A stretch of 64,000 nucleotides of DNA. It comes from Heliobacterium mobile. Lineage in GTDB: Bacteria; Bacillota; Desulfitobacteriia; Heliobacteriales; Heliobacteriaceae. The translations under genes and the position numbers were made by a program. The stretch spans positions 1 through 64,000 of the forward strand of contig NZ_WNKU01000018.1 of the NCBI RefSeq assembly GCF_009720735.1. Reading direction: 5' to 3'. Below, piece by piece: positions 1 to 8,533 of this stretch. The first letter of the stretch is position 1, and each line of letters begins with the position of its first letter. Below the pieces are notes generated by a model. It searched no databases. It was not told the origin of the DNA and saw only the letters and a program-made list of their open reading frames with translations.

Positions 1-3000
1 TCAGCAAAGTCATTGCTTGCCATGGGCATCTCGGCAGAACAGGTCATCCCCGACATCCAAGCCGTCGGAAATGCAGTAGCAGCGGTTGGCGGCGGAGAAG
101 AAGCCCTCGAAGGTGTGTCGATGGCCTTGGGACAAATCAACACCAGCGGCAAGCTTAATGCCCAGGACATGATGCAGTTAACTTCGCGGGGAATTGCAGC
201 ATGGGACATTCTCGCCAACAAAATGGGAATATCAACGGAAGAGCTTCGCAAACAGTCTGAACAAGGGAAAATCATGGCTAGCCAGGTGCTTCCCCTGCTG
301 ATTCAGGGAATGGGGGAGAAGTACGCTGGGGCTACTGATAAGTTAGGCAAGTCCTTCACCGGAATGACGTCAACCCTAAAAGATTTTATTTCATCAACGC
401 TCGGGGAACTGACGAAACCGCTGTTTACCAAGCTAACCGACGCATTGGATAACCTTCTGAAAACCATTCAGCAACTGAAAAAAGAGGGCAGCTTGGATGC
501 ATGGGTGCAGAAAATTCAAAGCGGAATTGATACGGCTTACGAAACGCTAGTTTGGTTTGGGGGCGTCATGCTTTCGCTCGCGAAAGAAATTGCCGATCAT
601 TGGGGACTCATTAGTACGATCATTCTCGCTGTGGCCACCGGATTTGCCGCATTTCGAATCCTTTCGTTCGTCACTGCCTTATGGGGTGCCTATAAAGCGG
701 TGGTTGTCACCGTAATGGAGGCTCAAGGAATCGTAAACGCCATTCTGGCCACCACGAACGGACTTTTATATCTAACCGCAGGCATCATCGCTGTCGTCGT
801 GGCGGCCTGTTATGTGCTCTATAAAGCTTGGACAGAAGATTGGGGCGGGATTCGGGAAAAGACCTATTCGGTGGTCAACCTGATTTCTGCTTATATTACC
901 GCGATGCTCACCCATGCCGAAATCGGCTTTAACCAGTTTCGGAGATTTGTTTATTCCGTCTTGGATTCAGTACTAAACGCGCTCAGCCCGGTGGTGGGCT
1001 TAATTGGCAAACTCGCCCCCGGCTTTGAGGAAGGATTTCAGCAAATACGGGCTTCCGTATCCAGTACGGTTTCAGACATCAACCTCAATATCGAATCGTT
1101 GCAAACTACTGCCGAGGAAGCGTCTGCGGCAATTGACCGAGCCAGTGACAATGTTTCGGCGGCCTTTCAATCTTGGGATACGCCGGGGGAGAAAATCGAA
1201 GAATCGGCGAACCAAACTGTGGATGCGTCGAGAACCCTGCAAGATGCCTTACGTTCCATCAAAACTGGTTGGAAAGACGCCGGTTCGGGAATGAGCGATA
1301 CTTCGGAAAAGGCAAAGCAGCTAAAAACGCACGCCGAGGACGTCAAATCGGCTTGGCAAGTCGCCATCGACTCCATGAACTTTAAACTCAGTGTGTTGGA
1401 CGCCGAGGAAGAAAAAGCGATCGCTCAACTCGGAAGCCACGCACAAAAGATACAAGAAGTCGCGGTCAAAACAGATTTTCTCAACCAAAAGATGAGTGTT
1501 CAGGCCGAGATGATTCGAGATCTTCAGGGGGAATACGCCCGGCTCGTTCAGGAAAAAGGGGAAGATGACGAAGCCACCCGGAAGACGTACCTCGATATGG
1601 CCAAGGCGGAAGCCGAGATGGCCAAAATGAAAAAAGAAGTCTCCGATCTGACCGACGAACTTAACCAGCAGGAAAAGCAGTTCAGCCAACTCTCTGACAA
1701 AGTGGTCGAGTTAGCCAGGAAATATAAAGAGGACCTCACCAAAGCCCAGGAAGACTACCGCTCCAAGGTGACAGAAGTCAACCATAAGCTCCGGGAAGAT
1801 GAACAAAAAGCCACGGCAGATTTCCAGAAAGAACTGCAAAACCGGGCCGAAGCGATCGCCGACTTTGTGGGATTGTTTTCAACGGTGGAACACAAAAAAG
1901 TGTCTGGCGCGGATCTTCTAAACAACCTCGGAGATCAGGTAAACACATTACGCACTTGGGAAAGCAACCTATCCGTCCTTCGTGGGCGAGGGGTAAGCGA
2001 CGGCCTACTTGGCGAACTTCAAAAATTAGGACCCAAAGCGGCGGACGAAGTAGAAGCCCTGACCGAAATGACCGACGAACAACTCCATCAATATGTCTCC
2101 CTTTGGAAACAACGATCATCCCTTGCGAAGTCTGAAGCCGTGAATGAGCTGCAGGATCTGGCAGCTCAGACATCCCAAAAGATTACCCAACTTCGGGCAG
2201 ATGCAGCACAGCAACTGGAACAATATCGGCTGGAATGGAAGCAAAAGACGGCCGAAATTAAAGAGAATGCCCTCAAGGAGTTAAAGGGGATGGTCGATGA
2301 CGCCGAAAAGATGGGGGCATTGATGGTGACCCGATTGGCCGCTGTGATTTCCAAGGCATCCCCAGAACTTGCGGCTGCTCTACAAGGGTTCGATCCGAGA
2401 GTGCCGCAGATGAATAGCGATCCAACGAAGGCGGCCCAAGACCAAAAGAACGGCGTGTTGCAGGCTGCGACTGAGCAAAAAGCCGGGGTCATTCAAGCCA
2501 ACCTGGAGACGACAGTGACCGTCATTCAAACATGGTCCGATGCATCTACACAAATGATGAACCAACAAACACAAATGAAAGAGAGCACCCTTTCCCTATG
2601 GAAATCTGTACAAACGGCTTTATCTTCCCTATGGGCTAAACTTCTCGCTGACGTCACCACGACGTGGGCATCCATGAAAAATACAGTTTTTGATGTCATC
2701 AAAGAGGTCTCTCTAAAGTTTGAGGATCTTATAACCAAAGCGAATCACTGGGGCGTCAGCTTGATGTCCACATTTATTCATGGGATTCAGAGTCAATTCG
2801 GGCACTTAGAAGATGTCTTGTGGAATATGACCAGCCTAGTGGATTCCTACATGCCCCATTCACCGGCAAAGGTAGGGCCGTTGTCCCGTCTGGGTGAAAC
2901 CGGACCGGGACTAGTAAAAGTATTTGCCGACGGCATTACGAACAGTTTGCCGTACCTGGCGACGGCCTCGGCAAAAATGGCCGGAGTAGCCTCTGTGGCT

Positions 3001-3159
3001 TTACCAGGAGTTTCAACGAATTCCTTGCTTACAAGCGGTAACACAATCGCTGCAGGGAGCCAAACCTTTCACATTACGATCCACGGCAGCAACGGACAGG
3101 AGATTTGGGAGCAGTTAGAGCGACAACTTGTGCGCCGAGGGGTGAGACTGAGTGGCTGA
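1..3159 (+). CDS. Phage tail tape measure protein (5' partial)
   Basis: The protein sets tail length and is carried in the tail lumen. The frame is open from base 1, so the N-terminus lies outside the window; about 1,050 residues are visible. The visible start carries the tape-measure domain with its Gly/Ala/Met-rich helices. Two hydrophobic stretches (about residues 190-280) are followed by a very long coiled coil with Lys/Glu/Gln-rich heptads (about 440-760). The C-terminus has the PHSPAKVGPLSRLGE motif common to Firmicute tape measures. Its stop overlaps the next tail gene by 8 bases, as in a late operon. Product identity is strong from family features; the full length is unknown. Confidence 0.93.
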   Translation, partial: SAKSLLAMGISAEQVIPDIQAVGNAVAAVGGGEEALEGVSMALGQINTSGKLNAQDMMQLTSRGIAAWDILANKMGISTEELRKQSEQGKIMASQVLPLLIQGMGEKYAGATDKLGKSFTGMTSTLKDFISSTLGELTKPLFTKLTDALDNLLKTIQQLKKEGSLDAWVQKIQSGIDTAYETLVWFGGVMLSLAKEIADHWGLISTIILAVATGFAAFRILSFVTALWGAYKAVVVTVMEAQGIVNAILATTNGLLYLTAGIIAVVVAACYVLYKAWTEDWGGIREKTYSVVNLISAYITAMLTHAEIGFNQFRRFVYSVLDSVLNALSPVVGLIGKLAPGFEEGFQQIRASVSSTVSDINLNIESLQTTAEEASAAIDRASDNVSAAFQSWDTPGEKIEESANQTVDASRTLQDALRSIKTGWKDAGSGMSDTSEKAKQLKTHAEDVKSAWQVAIDSMNFKLSVLDAEEEKAIAQLGSHAQKIQEVAVKTDFLNQKMSVQAEMIRDLQGEYARLVQEKGEDDEATRKTYLDMAKAEAEMAKMKKEVSDLTDELNQQEKQFSQLSDKVVELARKYKEDLTKAQEDYRSKVTEVNHKLREDEQKATADFQKELQNRAEAIADFVGLFSTVEHKKVSGADLLNNLGDQVNTLRTWESNLSVLRGRGVSDGLLGELQKLGPKAADEVEALTEMTDEQLHQYVSLWKQRSSLAKSEAVNELQDLAAQTSQKITQLRADAAQQLEQYRLEWKQKTAEIKENALKELKGMVDDAEKMGALMVTRLAAVISKASPELAAALQGFDPRVPQMNSDPTKAAQDQKNGVLQAATEQKAGVIQANLETTVTVIQTWSDASTQMMNQQTQMKESTLSLWKSVQTALSSLWAKLLADVTTTWASMKNTVFDVIKEVSLKFEDLITKANHWGVSLMSTFIHGIQSQFGHLEDVLWNMTSLVDSYMPHSPAKVGPLSRLGETGPGLVKVFADGITNSLPYLATASAKMAGVASVALPGVSTNSLLTSGNTIAAGSQTFHITIHGSNGQEIWEQLERQLVRRGVRLSG

Positions 3160-4822
3160 TGTATTTCTCATCGCAGGCGTAAATCAGACCTCGAATATAT
3201 TGCTGGATCGGATTTCAATCGAGCAAGTGTTGACTTCGGCAGTGGACATCTGCTCTTTTTCGATTAAGAGCGTTAAGCCCTCTGAAGGTGATGAAGTCAT
3301 CGTTGAAATCGATGGAGTAAGGGTCTTTGGTGGGATTGTAGATATCGTCAAACTCTCCAAGACGACGGGTATCCATATCTGGGATGTCGACTGCCAGGAC
3401 TATACCTATCAACTCGATCGCAAATTGGTCGTAGAAACCTACGAGAATATGACGGCAGACCAGATTGTAAAGGACATTCTGCTCAAATACGGCCAAGGGT
3501 TTACCGGAGATCACATCCGTCCAGGTGCGCCTACGGTACAGTACATCGTGTTCGATTACTTGCGGCCTTCTGATTGTTTCAAAAAGCTGGCTGATTACTG
3601 TGGATGGGACTGGTACGTTGATTACTACCGGGACGTATGGTTTTTTAATGCGACTATAGATGCCTCCGTTGAGCCGTCATTGGTAGATTCCTTATTTCCG
3701 TTACGAAACCTGAAGCACACCATTGACACCCAAGGGCTTCGAAACCGGGTGTATGTACGGGGCGGGACGACACTTTCTGACCCGTTTGTTTATGAAATCA
3801 TGGCGGACGGCAAAGCAAGAGTTTGGACATTACCGCATAAGCCACACAACGTCACCATGGCTATCTCGGGAATCCCGAAACGTGTAGGGATAGAAAACGT
3901 AGATGATGAAGCCGCTGTGGATTTCCTCTTAAATTTTCAGGAGAAATATATCAGGGCTTCTTCCCGAACCCTAACACCGGCCAATGGGGCAACTGTAACG
4001 TTTACCTATTGTTACGATATCGACGTCATTACAATGGTGGACGATTTCGACTCTCAAATGGCGATCGCCCAAGTTCAGGGGGGAGACGGGGTGTATGAAC
4101 ATGTCATTCATGAAAATTCGTTAACCACCATTGAAGCCGCAGAGGCCGCTGGACTAGCCGACTTGAGACAGTTTGCGAATCCACGGGTGCGAGGAAGTTT
4201 TGAGACCGAAATCCCCGGCTGGGTTCCTGGTCAACTCGTGACCATCCAATTGCCTGATAGGGGAATCGTAAACACCTTCCTGGTACAGAAAGTCATGCTT
4301 TCCCCTTTAACCCCGGATACGTGGACGTTTTCGGTGGAATATGGAGGACGGCTTATTGGTATTCCTGATTTTTTGCAAGCATTAGTCAGTGCCCAAAAAA
4401 CCGAGGGTAATGAAACCGCACTGCTCAATAAATTCGTGTATGGAACCGAGGGGTTACACGTTGGCGATCAAATGACGCTAATGGCTGGCCAAACGCTGTA
4501 CAAGAATGAGGAAAGTCGGGAAGGCGTATTCCCACCCATTCTCGTCGGGGACGGCGAAGATCGTCCGGCGATTCCCACTTGTGGTTCCTGTCTCATTGTT
4601 TTTGCTCGTAACGCATGGCAATCGCCCTCAGCAAAAATTAAAACCAGCATCGATGGACTGAATTACACGCCCTGGCAGACGGTAGACCTGGACCTTGTGA
4701 TCACAGTTCCCTATACAGGCTTTATCAAACTTGCCAACTTTGGGGCAGATATCAAATATTACAACTTTAAAAAGCCCTTTGATGAAACAAGTAATATTTG
4801 CGGTGAGGTGGTCGTTTCGTAA
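3152..4822 (+). CDS. Phage tail hub / tail-associated structural protein
   Basis: This 556-residue protein directly follows the tape measure gene and overlaps its stop, the usual place for the Dit/Tal (hub) genes of long-tailed phages. The first 350 residues look like the gp27/VgrG-like hub fold: short beta strands, a segment of the form GxVxxVxxxxxG near residue 55, and a helical insert around 100-150. The C-terminal 150 residues (about 410-556) appear to be a separate beta-rich carbohydrate- or receptor-contacting domain. No separate Dit gene is visible between the tape measure and this gene. No peptidase motif was seen. The exact baseplate role is inferred from position. Confidence 0.75.
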   Translation: MADVFLIAGVNQTSNILLDRISIEQVLTSAVDICSFSIKSVKPSEGDEVIVEIDGVRVFGGIVDIVKLSKTTGIHIWDVDCQDYTYQLDRKLVVETYENMTADQIVKDILLKYGQGFTGDHIRPGAPTVQYIVFDYLRPSDCFKKLADYCGWDWYVDYYRDVWFFNATIDASVEPSLVDSLFPLRNLKHTIDTQGLRNRVYVRGGTTLSDPFVYEIMADGKARVWTLPHKPHNVTMAISGIPKRVGIENVDDEAAVDFLLNFQEKYIRASSRTLTPANGATVTFTYCYDIDVITMVDDFDSQMAIAQVQGGDGVYEHVIHENSLTTIEAAEAAGLADLRQFANPRVRGSFETEIPGWVPGQLVTIQLPDRGIVNTFLVQKVMLSPLTPDTWTFSVEYGGRLIGIPDFLQALVSAQKTEGNETALLNKFVYGTEGLHVGDQMTLMAGQTLYKNEESREGVFPPILVGDGEDRPAIPTCGSCLIVFARNAWQSPSAKIKTSIDGLNYTPWQTVDLDLVITVPYTGFIKLANFGADIKYYNFKKPFDETSNICGEVVVS

Positions 4823-5238
4823 TGAAATCATCCCTAGAAATCAAGGGTGAATGGTTTTTTGAACTGGAAGGAGGCCGAGTCATCGGACCTCTTTTTAATT
4901 CTATTTCTTCGGCAGGTCTGGAAATTTTGTCGCAAAGCATCGCTGATTTACCCAGTCCCTATTTGGTGGTGGGTGATGACACGAATCCCGGTGAAACCAT
5001 CGTCGAAGTGTTCCGAAAACCGGTGTCTAGCATTATCGTATCGAGAAATCAGGTGCGGTTTCGCACTCAGTTTCTTTCGGGTGAAGCGAACGGGGAGCAC
5101 CGAAAAGCCTCCATCTTTGTTGGGGGGACAGACGTGGCAGGAACCGGAACGATGCTCAACCTGCTGACCCAACCTTGGTCAAAGTCATCCAATGTGGTCC
5201 TGACCGTAGAGACCCGGCTCACGATTACGTCGTCGTAA
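4822..5238 (+). CDS. Hypothetical phage tail protein
   Basis: The 138-residue product starts one base before the end of the hub gene (TAATG overlap) and is therefore probably translationally coupled. It is beta-rich, with no Cys cluster, signal peptide or membrane segment. The middle contains VVGDDTNPGET followed by RNQVRFRTQF, a pattern seen in small Firmicute tail or tail-tip proteins. The family was not recognised. Its place between hub and fibre genes makes a tail-tip structural or assembly role the most likely inference. Confidence 0.65.
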   Translation: MKSSLEIKGEWFFELEGGRVIGPLFNSISSAGLEILSQSIADLPSPYLVVGDDTNPGETIVEVFRKPVSSIIVSRNQVRFRTQFLSGEANGEHRKASIFVGGTDVAGTGTMLNLLTQPWSKSSNVVLTVETRLTITSS

Positions 5239-5256
5239 AGGAGTGCCACCGATACC

Positions 5257-5982
5257 ATGATCAACGCATTCAAAGCGGGAACAAGTGTAATCGATGAAGC
5301 CACCATGAATTCCATTCTTTCGTTACAACCCTTTTCACTGATTTATGACGGAACACAAGTAGATGCCAAAACGGGCGCTGGAGTGGTCCAATTCGATTGT
5401 GCGAGCTATGACTATCTGATTTCCTTTATAGCAAGCGGTGTCACCGAGATTTCTCGGATTGAACTGGAACTGGTGAAAGACGGCACTGGGGCCGACGTGA
5501 CCGTAGAAATTCGTTCGGGGTTAAGTATCGATGGCAGCACCGAAGGAACGCTGGTAAAGAAAATGGTGTTACCTACAGAATTTCTGCCTGCGGCAAAATC
5601 CTATATGAGCGTTCCTGTAGACGTAACGGGTCTCACCAGTGGGGCGAGATATTGGTTGGTCATCCGAAAAAAGGGTGATGCGACCAACCACTTTCACGTT
5701 CACGGAGAAACCAATGCCGATTCGAATCACCTTTGTTATTACCGGAGCGGAACCGGCACATGGGCTCCCACAAACGCCATTCATTTTAAGATTTTTTCCG
5801 GTGAAAACGGTGAACTGAAGCATGGCATGTATGGAAACGGTTATACCACCGTGGAATACAGCGGCGAAATGATCAGCAAGATGTACCGATATTTACCACC
5901 CGCCGGAACAACGCAAGGCGGAATTCGGGATGTGCTGACCTATACCTGGAACGGTGAGTATTTGAAACGAGGAGGGCTATAA
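5257..5982 (+). CDS. Beta-rich tail-tip protein
   Basis: The 241-residue product looks like a beta-sandwich protein. The central part (about 45-140), with alternating hydrophobic strands and a segment YLISFIASGV...RIELELVKDG, resembles the carbohydrate-binding 'choice-of-anchor' type modules found in phage tail appendages. A His-rich stretch (HFHVHGE, about 150) could bind metal. It lies 18 bases after the previous gene. Its final codons contain the GGAGG that serves the next gene. A role in host-surface contact is inferred from context. Confidence 0.65.
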   Translation: MINAFKAGTSVIDEATMNSILSLQPFSLIYDGTQVDAKTGAGVVQFDCASYDYLISFIASGVTEISRIELELVKDGTGADVTVEIRSGLSIDGSTEGTLVKKMVLPTEFLPAAKSYMSVPVDVTGLTSGARYWLVIRKKGDATNHFHVHGETNADSNHLCYYRSGTGTWAPTNAIHFKIFSGENGELKHGMYGNGYTTVEYSGEMISKMYRYLPPAGTTQGGIRDVLTYTWNGEYLKRGGL

Positions 5983-5984
5983 CC

Positions 5985-6620
5985 ATTTTCGGATTGAATG
6001 AAACCCTGTTATCGTTCCTTCGGCGGCAGGTGGGTTTACGAACCGACGCATCCAGCGCGATAGGCAGTGTTCATGCCAAGTTAGGGGATATGAAAGACAC
6101 GTCCAATGCGAATTTTAGTACGATAAACTCAGCCCTGGCCCGGAACCCATGGGCAGCAGGGAAAAAAACCTATGCCGTGTATGGGCAGAATTATAACAAT
6201 GCGGCATCGAGTACGCCGGATACCGACTTATTTAACATCACTGGCCCATTGCTGATTATTGGCGGATATATTGAGTTCGGTTCCAGTAGTTATGTTCGTT
6301 ATACCTTAGAGACGGATGGGACCTATTGGTTTAACGGTGTTTACGGAAGTTCCTTCGGGGGGAGTGGCGGCATGTATGTATGGAGGGACGTTGCGGTCAA
6401 TGGCGGGAACCAAAAATCCTACGCCTTTGTGTTGCCAGACCCTTATCTGTTTAAATATACCGGTACAACGAGCTACAACTACGAAACCTTTTCCTCCAAT
6501 GCGATTTTTACTTTCCCATCACCGTTTTATGTGGAACAACGGTGCCGGTTGATGTTTAATACTTCAAGCAGTGGAAACGGGCCAGTAAATACTCGGTGGG
6601 GTGTTTACTATATCCGCTAA
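5985..6620 (+). CDS. Tail fibre / receptor-binding type protein, probable AUU start
   Basis: The sequence starts with a short helical segment (FGLNETLLSFLRRQVGLRTD) typical of Firmicute tail-fibre N-termini. A Gly/Ser/Tyr/Asn-rich beta region to residue 211 follows and is likely a trimeric tip or carbohydrate-binding head. The first canonical start, UUG at 5994, lies 18 nt after the GGAGG at 5971-5975. An in-frame AUU at 5985 sits exactly 9 nt after it, so AUU is chosen here. That codon is rare as a start (infC is the known case). If AUU is not used, the product is three residues shorter. Confidence 0.7.
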   Translation: MFGLNETLLSFLRRQVGLRTDASSAIGSVHAKLGDMKDTSNANFSTINSALARNPWAAGKKTYAVYGQNYNNAASSTPDTDLFNITGPLLIIGGYIEFGSSSYVRYTLETDGTYWFNGVYGSSFGGSGGMYVWRDVAVNGGNQKSYAFVLPDPYLFKYTGTTSYNYETFSSNAIFTFPSPFYVEQRCRLMFNTSSSGNGPVNTRWGVYYIR

Positions 6621-6635
6621 GAGAAGGGGACACGA

Positions 6636-7016
6636 ATGAATACAGAAATTATCATCGAGAACGGCTCTGTTTACGAACTGCATAAAGACGGTGATGAAGT
6701 TATATGCAAATGTTTCAAATGTGCAGCTATGAAACTTGTCATTACCGGGGGAAAAAGTTCAATGGGAATCGGAGAAACCCTTTCCCTTCACGTAGAACTT
6801 CGAGACTGGCAGGACACACCCATTCCGGATCGGAGTCAAAAAATAACCGTGAGTGTTGCACATGAGGAAGGTGATCCCGTTGTAATCGCCCTTGAAGCGG
6901 TGGGAGGAAAAGCGGAGTTTGATTTTATGAGTAATTCGGCGGGAACGTTTTTGGTGCAAGCGGTTGTCGATGAAGTAACCCATGAACCGGGAGTGTTTTG
7001 TGTGGAGGTGCAGTAA
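6636..7016 (+). CDS. Ig-like phage structural protein
   Basis: This 126-residue protein has an N-terminal CKCFKC cluster (about residues 24-29). An Ig-like beta sandwich of the bacterial big-1 type follows: GGKSSMGIGETLSLHVEL, then a conserved GG...EFDF strand and a final VDEVTHEPG...VEV strand. Such domains decorate phage capsids and tails and bind cell-surface sugars weakly. The SD GAGAAGGGG lies 8-10 bases before the ATG. The preceding fibre gene ends 15 bases upstream, so it is in the same operon. Confidence 0.65.
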   Translation: MNTEIIIENGSVYELHKDGDEVICKCFKCAAMKLVITGGKSSMGIGETLSLHVELRDWQDTPIPDRSQKITVSVAHEEGDPVVIALEAVGGKAEFDFMSNSAGTFLVQAVVDEVTHEPGVFCVEVQ

Positions 7017-7018
7017 AC

Positions 7019-7195
7019 ATGGGTAAACCCACCTTGGTGATACCGAAATCCCAGAAGCAGTCAGCCTCTGAACGGATCACTGCAAAAATTGCAGACTATA
7101 CTGCGAAAAAAAACAAAGGCGAAAAACCTTCCTTGGACAGCGTAAACGAAAAGCTAGACTTAATGATTGAGTTGCTAATAAAATCCAATGCTTAA
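7019..7195 (+). CDS. Small hypothetical phage protein
   Basis: The 58-residue, Lys-rich product has no membrane segment. The C-terminal half (DSVNEKLDLMIELLIKSN) is a predicted amphipathic helix, as in small tail or chaperone-like phage proteins. The SD GGAGG lies in the end of the previous gene. An intrinsic terminator follows immediately, so this is the last gene of the tail transcription unit. Function unknown. Confidence 0.6.
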   Translation: MGKPTLVIPKSQKQSASERITAKIADYTAKKNKGEKPSLDSVNEKLDLMIELLIKSNA

Positions 7196-7220
7196 GACGC
7201 AAACCGCGTCTTTTTTTTAT
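7192..7220 (+). terminator. Intrinsic terminator after the tail genes
   Basis: The stem AGACGC / GCGTCT with a short loop is followed by a run of eight T. It separates the structural genes from the lysis cassette. Confidence 0.85.
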
Positions 7221-7250
7221 TCCCGAAAAACGTGAGAAAGGGGGTGAGTC

Positions 7251-7493
7251 ATGGACGGACTGTTGGCGGAAGCCCTTTCCCAAGGGTTGTGGGCGACGCT
7301 GTTTGTATCCTTGTATTTGTATCAATTGCAAGAAAGTCGTCGCCTGCAAACCGAAGCACGGGGAAGGGAGGATAAATTGACTGACTTTCTCCGAGACATT
7401 TCCAAGCAGTTTGAGATTCTTGCGAAGCAGTATGAACGGCTCAGTGACGATGTGCAAATTATCAAATCCGAAATTCGAGAAAGGGGCAATTAA
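7251..7493 (+). CDS. BhlA/UviB-type holin-like small membrane protein
   Basis: The product is 80 residues. One hydrophobic helix near the N-terminus (LSQGLWATLFVSLYLYQL, about 9-26) is followed by a charged coiled coil (about 30-78). This is the architecture of BhlA/UviB and related phage holin-like peptides that accompany an amidase. SD AAAGGGGGTGA lies 7 bases from the ATG. It is immediately upstream of the amidase gene. Assignment rests on architecture and position rather than a diagnostic motif. Confidence 0.65.
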   Translation: MDGLLAEALSQGLWATLFVSLYLYQLQESRRLQTEARGREDKLTDFLRDISKQFEILAKQYERLSDDVQIIKSEIRERGN

Positions 7494-7495
7494 TC

Positions 7496-8134
7496 ATGGC
7501 AAACATCATTCAGGACATCGTACCTCAAGGCGCAAAAAATCGTCCCGGCTATCCCATGACACCCATGTTCATCACCGTTCATAACACGGGCAACAGTGCT
7601 CCTGGTGCGGATGCCGCTGGTCATGCTGCCTTTATCAAGTCTCCCGGTGCCGGGACAACCAGTTGGCACTTCTCGGTGGATGATCACCAAATCATCCAGC
7701 ACATCCCGACGAACGAGAACGCTTGGCATGCTGGCGATGGGGCAAACGGGCCTGGCAACCGGACCAGTATCGGCGTAGAGATTTGCGAGAACAGTGACGG
7801 CAATCTGGCGCAAGCAGAGGCCAACGCCATTGACCTCATCATTGACTTGATGAAGCAGTTTAACATCCCGATCACGAATGTGGTTCCCCACAAGCACTGG
7901 ACCGGTAAGGATTGTCCCCATCTCATCCTGCCGCGATGGGATGCCTTTATCGCTTCGATAGCAAAGCGGCAAAAAGAACGCGAACTCGCGGAAAAACTCG
8001 CAACGGTCCCCGATTGGGCGAGGGATGGTGTTAAAAAATTAATCGATAAAGAGATTCTGACGGATCCCGTTGGAGATACCACATTCTATCGGCTTGTTGC
8101 CATTCTTGATCGCCTCAAATTGATCGCTTCGTAG
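7496..8134 (+). CDS. N-acetylmuramoyl-L-alanine amidase (endolysin)
   Basis: The endolysin cleaves the bond between muramic acid and L-alanine in peptidoglycan at lysis. The N-terminal 150 residues form an Amidase_2 (PGRP-like) domain. It shows ITVHNTGN with the zinc-binding His at the start, SWHFSVDD, a QHIPTNENAWHAGD segment, and VVPHKHWTGKDCPH with the other His and Cys zinc ligands. The C-terminal 60 residues (DWARDGVKKLIDKEIL) look like a short SLH-like or wall-binding segment. It starts 2 bases after the previous gene and is followed by a terminator. All expected zinc ligands are present. Confidence 0.95.
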   Translation: MANIIQDIVPQGAKNRPGYPMTPMFITVHNTGNSAPGADAAGHAAFIKSPGAGTTSWHFSVDDHQIIQHIPTNENAWHAGDGANGPGNRTSIGVEICENSDGNLAQAEANAIDLIIDLMKQFNIPITNVVPHKHWTGKDCPHLILPRWDAFIASIAKRQKERELAEKLATVPDWARDGVKKLIDKEILTDPVGDTTFYRLVAILDRLKLIAS

Positions 8135-8163
8135 AGTCGGAAAAAACTTCCGGCTCCTTTTTG
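8131..8163 (+). terminator. Terminator after the amidase gene
   Basis: The stem GAGTCGGAA / TTCCGGCTC is followed by a T run. It overlaps the amidase stop codon and precedes a promoter-like repeat. Confidence 0.8.
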
Positions 8164-8203
8164 TCACGATCAACCTCCATTTCTCGCATTAAGAGATGTA
8201 AGG
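8161..8203 (+). promoter_or_regulatory. Repeated promoter-like element, copy 1
   Basis: TTGTCAC-RATC, then 15 bases, then CGCATTAAGAG and ATGTAAGG. The same arrangement with the same spacing occurs at 13246-13289. Here it lies between the amidase terminator and the holin gene. The spacing does not match a sigma-A promoter well, so a phage-specific promoter or regulator site is inferred. Confidence 0.45.
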
Positions 8204-8226
8204 GTTGTGAGGGGAGGTGATTAGAC

Positions 8227-8460
8227 ATGTTCGAACCGGCAGTGGTCGTCGCGGTACTCATCGCCATCGGTCAATTCGCCAAGCTGTACATCGACAGCAA
8301 GTATATCCCGCTGATTACGCTGGTCCTTGGATTGGTCGCTGGGGTGGCGTACATTCCCGCAGAAACCATTCAGGTTGGCATACTCAATGGCGTTATCGTC
8401 GGGCTTTCCGCCAACGGATTGTTTGACGTTACAAAAACATTACACAGAAAAATTGAATAG
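8227..8460 (+). CDS. Phage holin-type membrane protein
   Basis: The 77-residue protein has two hydrophobic helices (about 3-17 and 28-46) and a third weaker one (about 50-66). Its basic tail is KTLHRKIE. Size, hydrophobicity and position right after the endolysin fit a small pore-forming holin that lets the amidase reach the wall. SD GGGAGGTGAT is 7 bases from the ATG. Confidence 0.75.
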   Translation: MFEPAVVVAVLIAIGQFAKLYIDSKYIPLITLVLGLVAGVAYIPAETIQVGILNGVIVGLSANGLFDVTKTLHRKIE

Positions 8461-8533
8461 CAAACTTTACCCACTGGCTGCGTACAGCGGCCGGTGGGGC
8501 CATTTCTCGTTTATAGCCGAAGGAGGAGGAAAA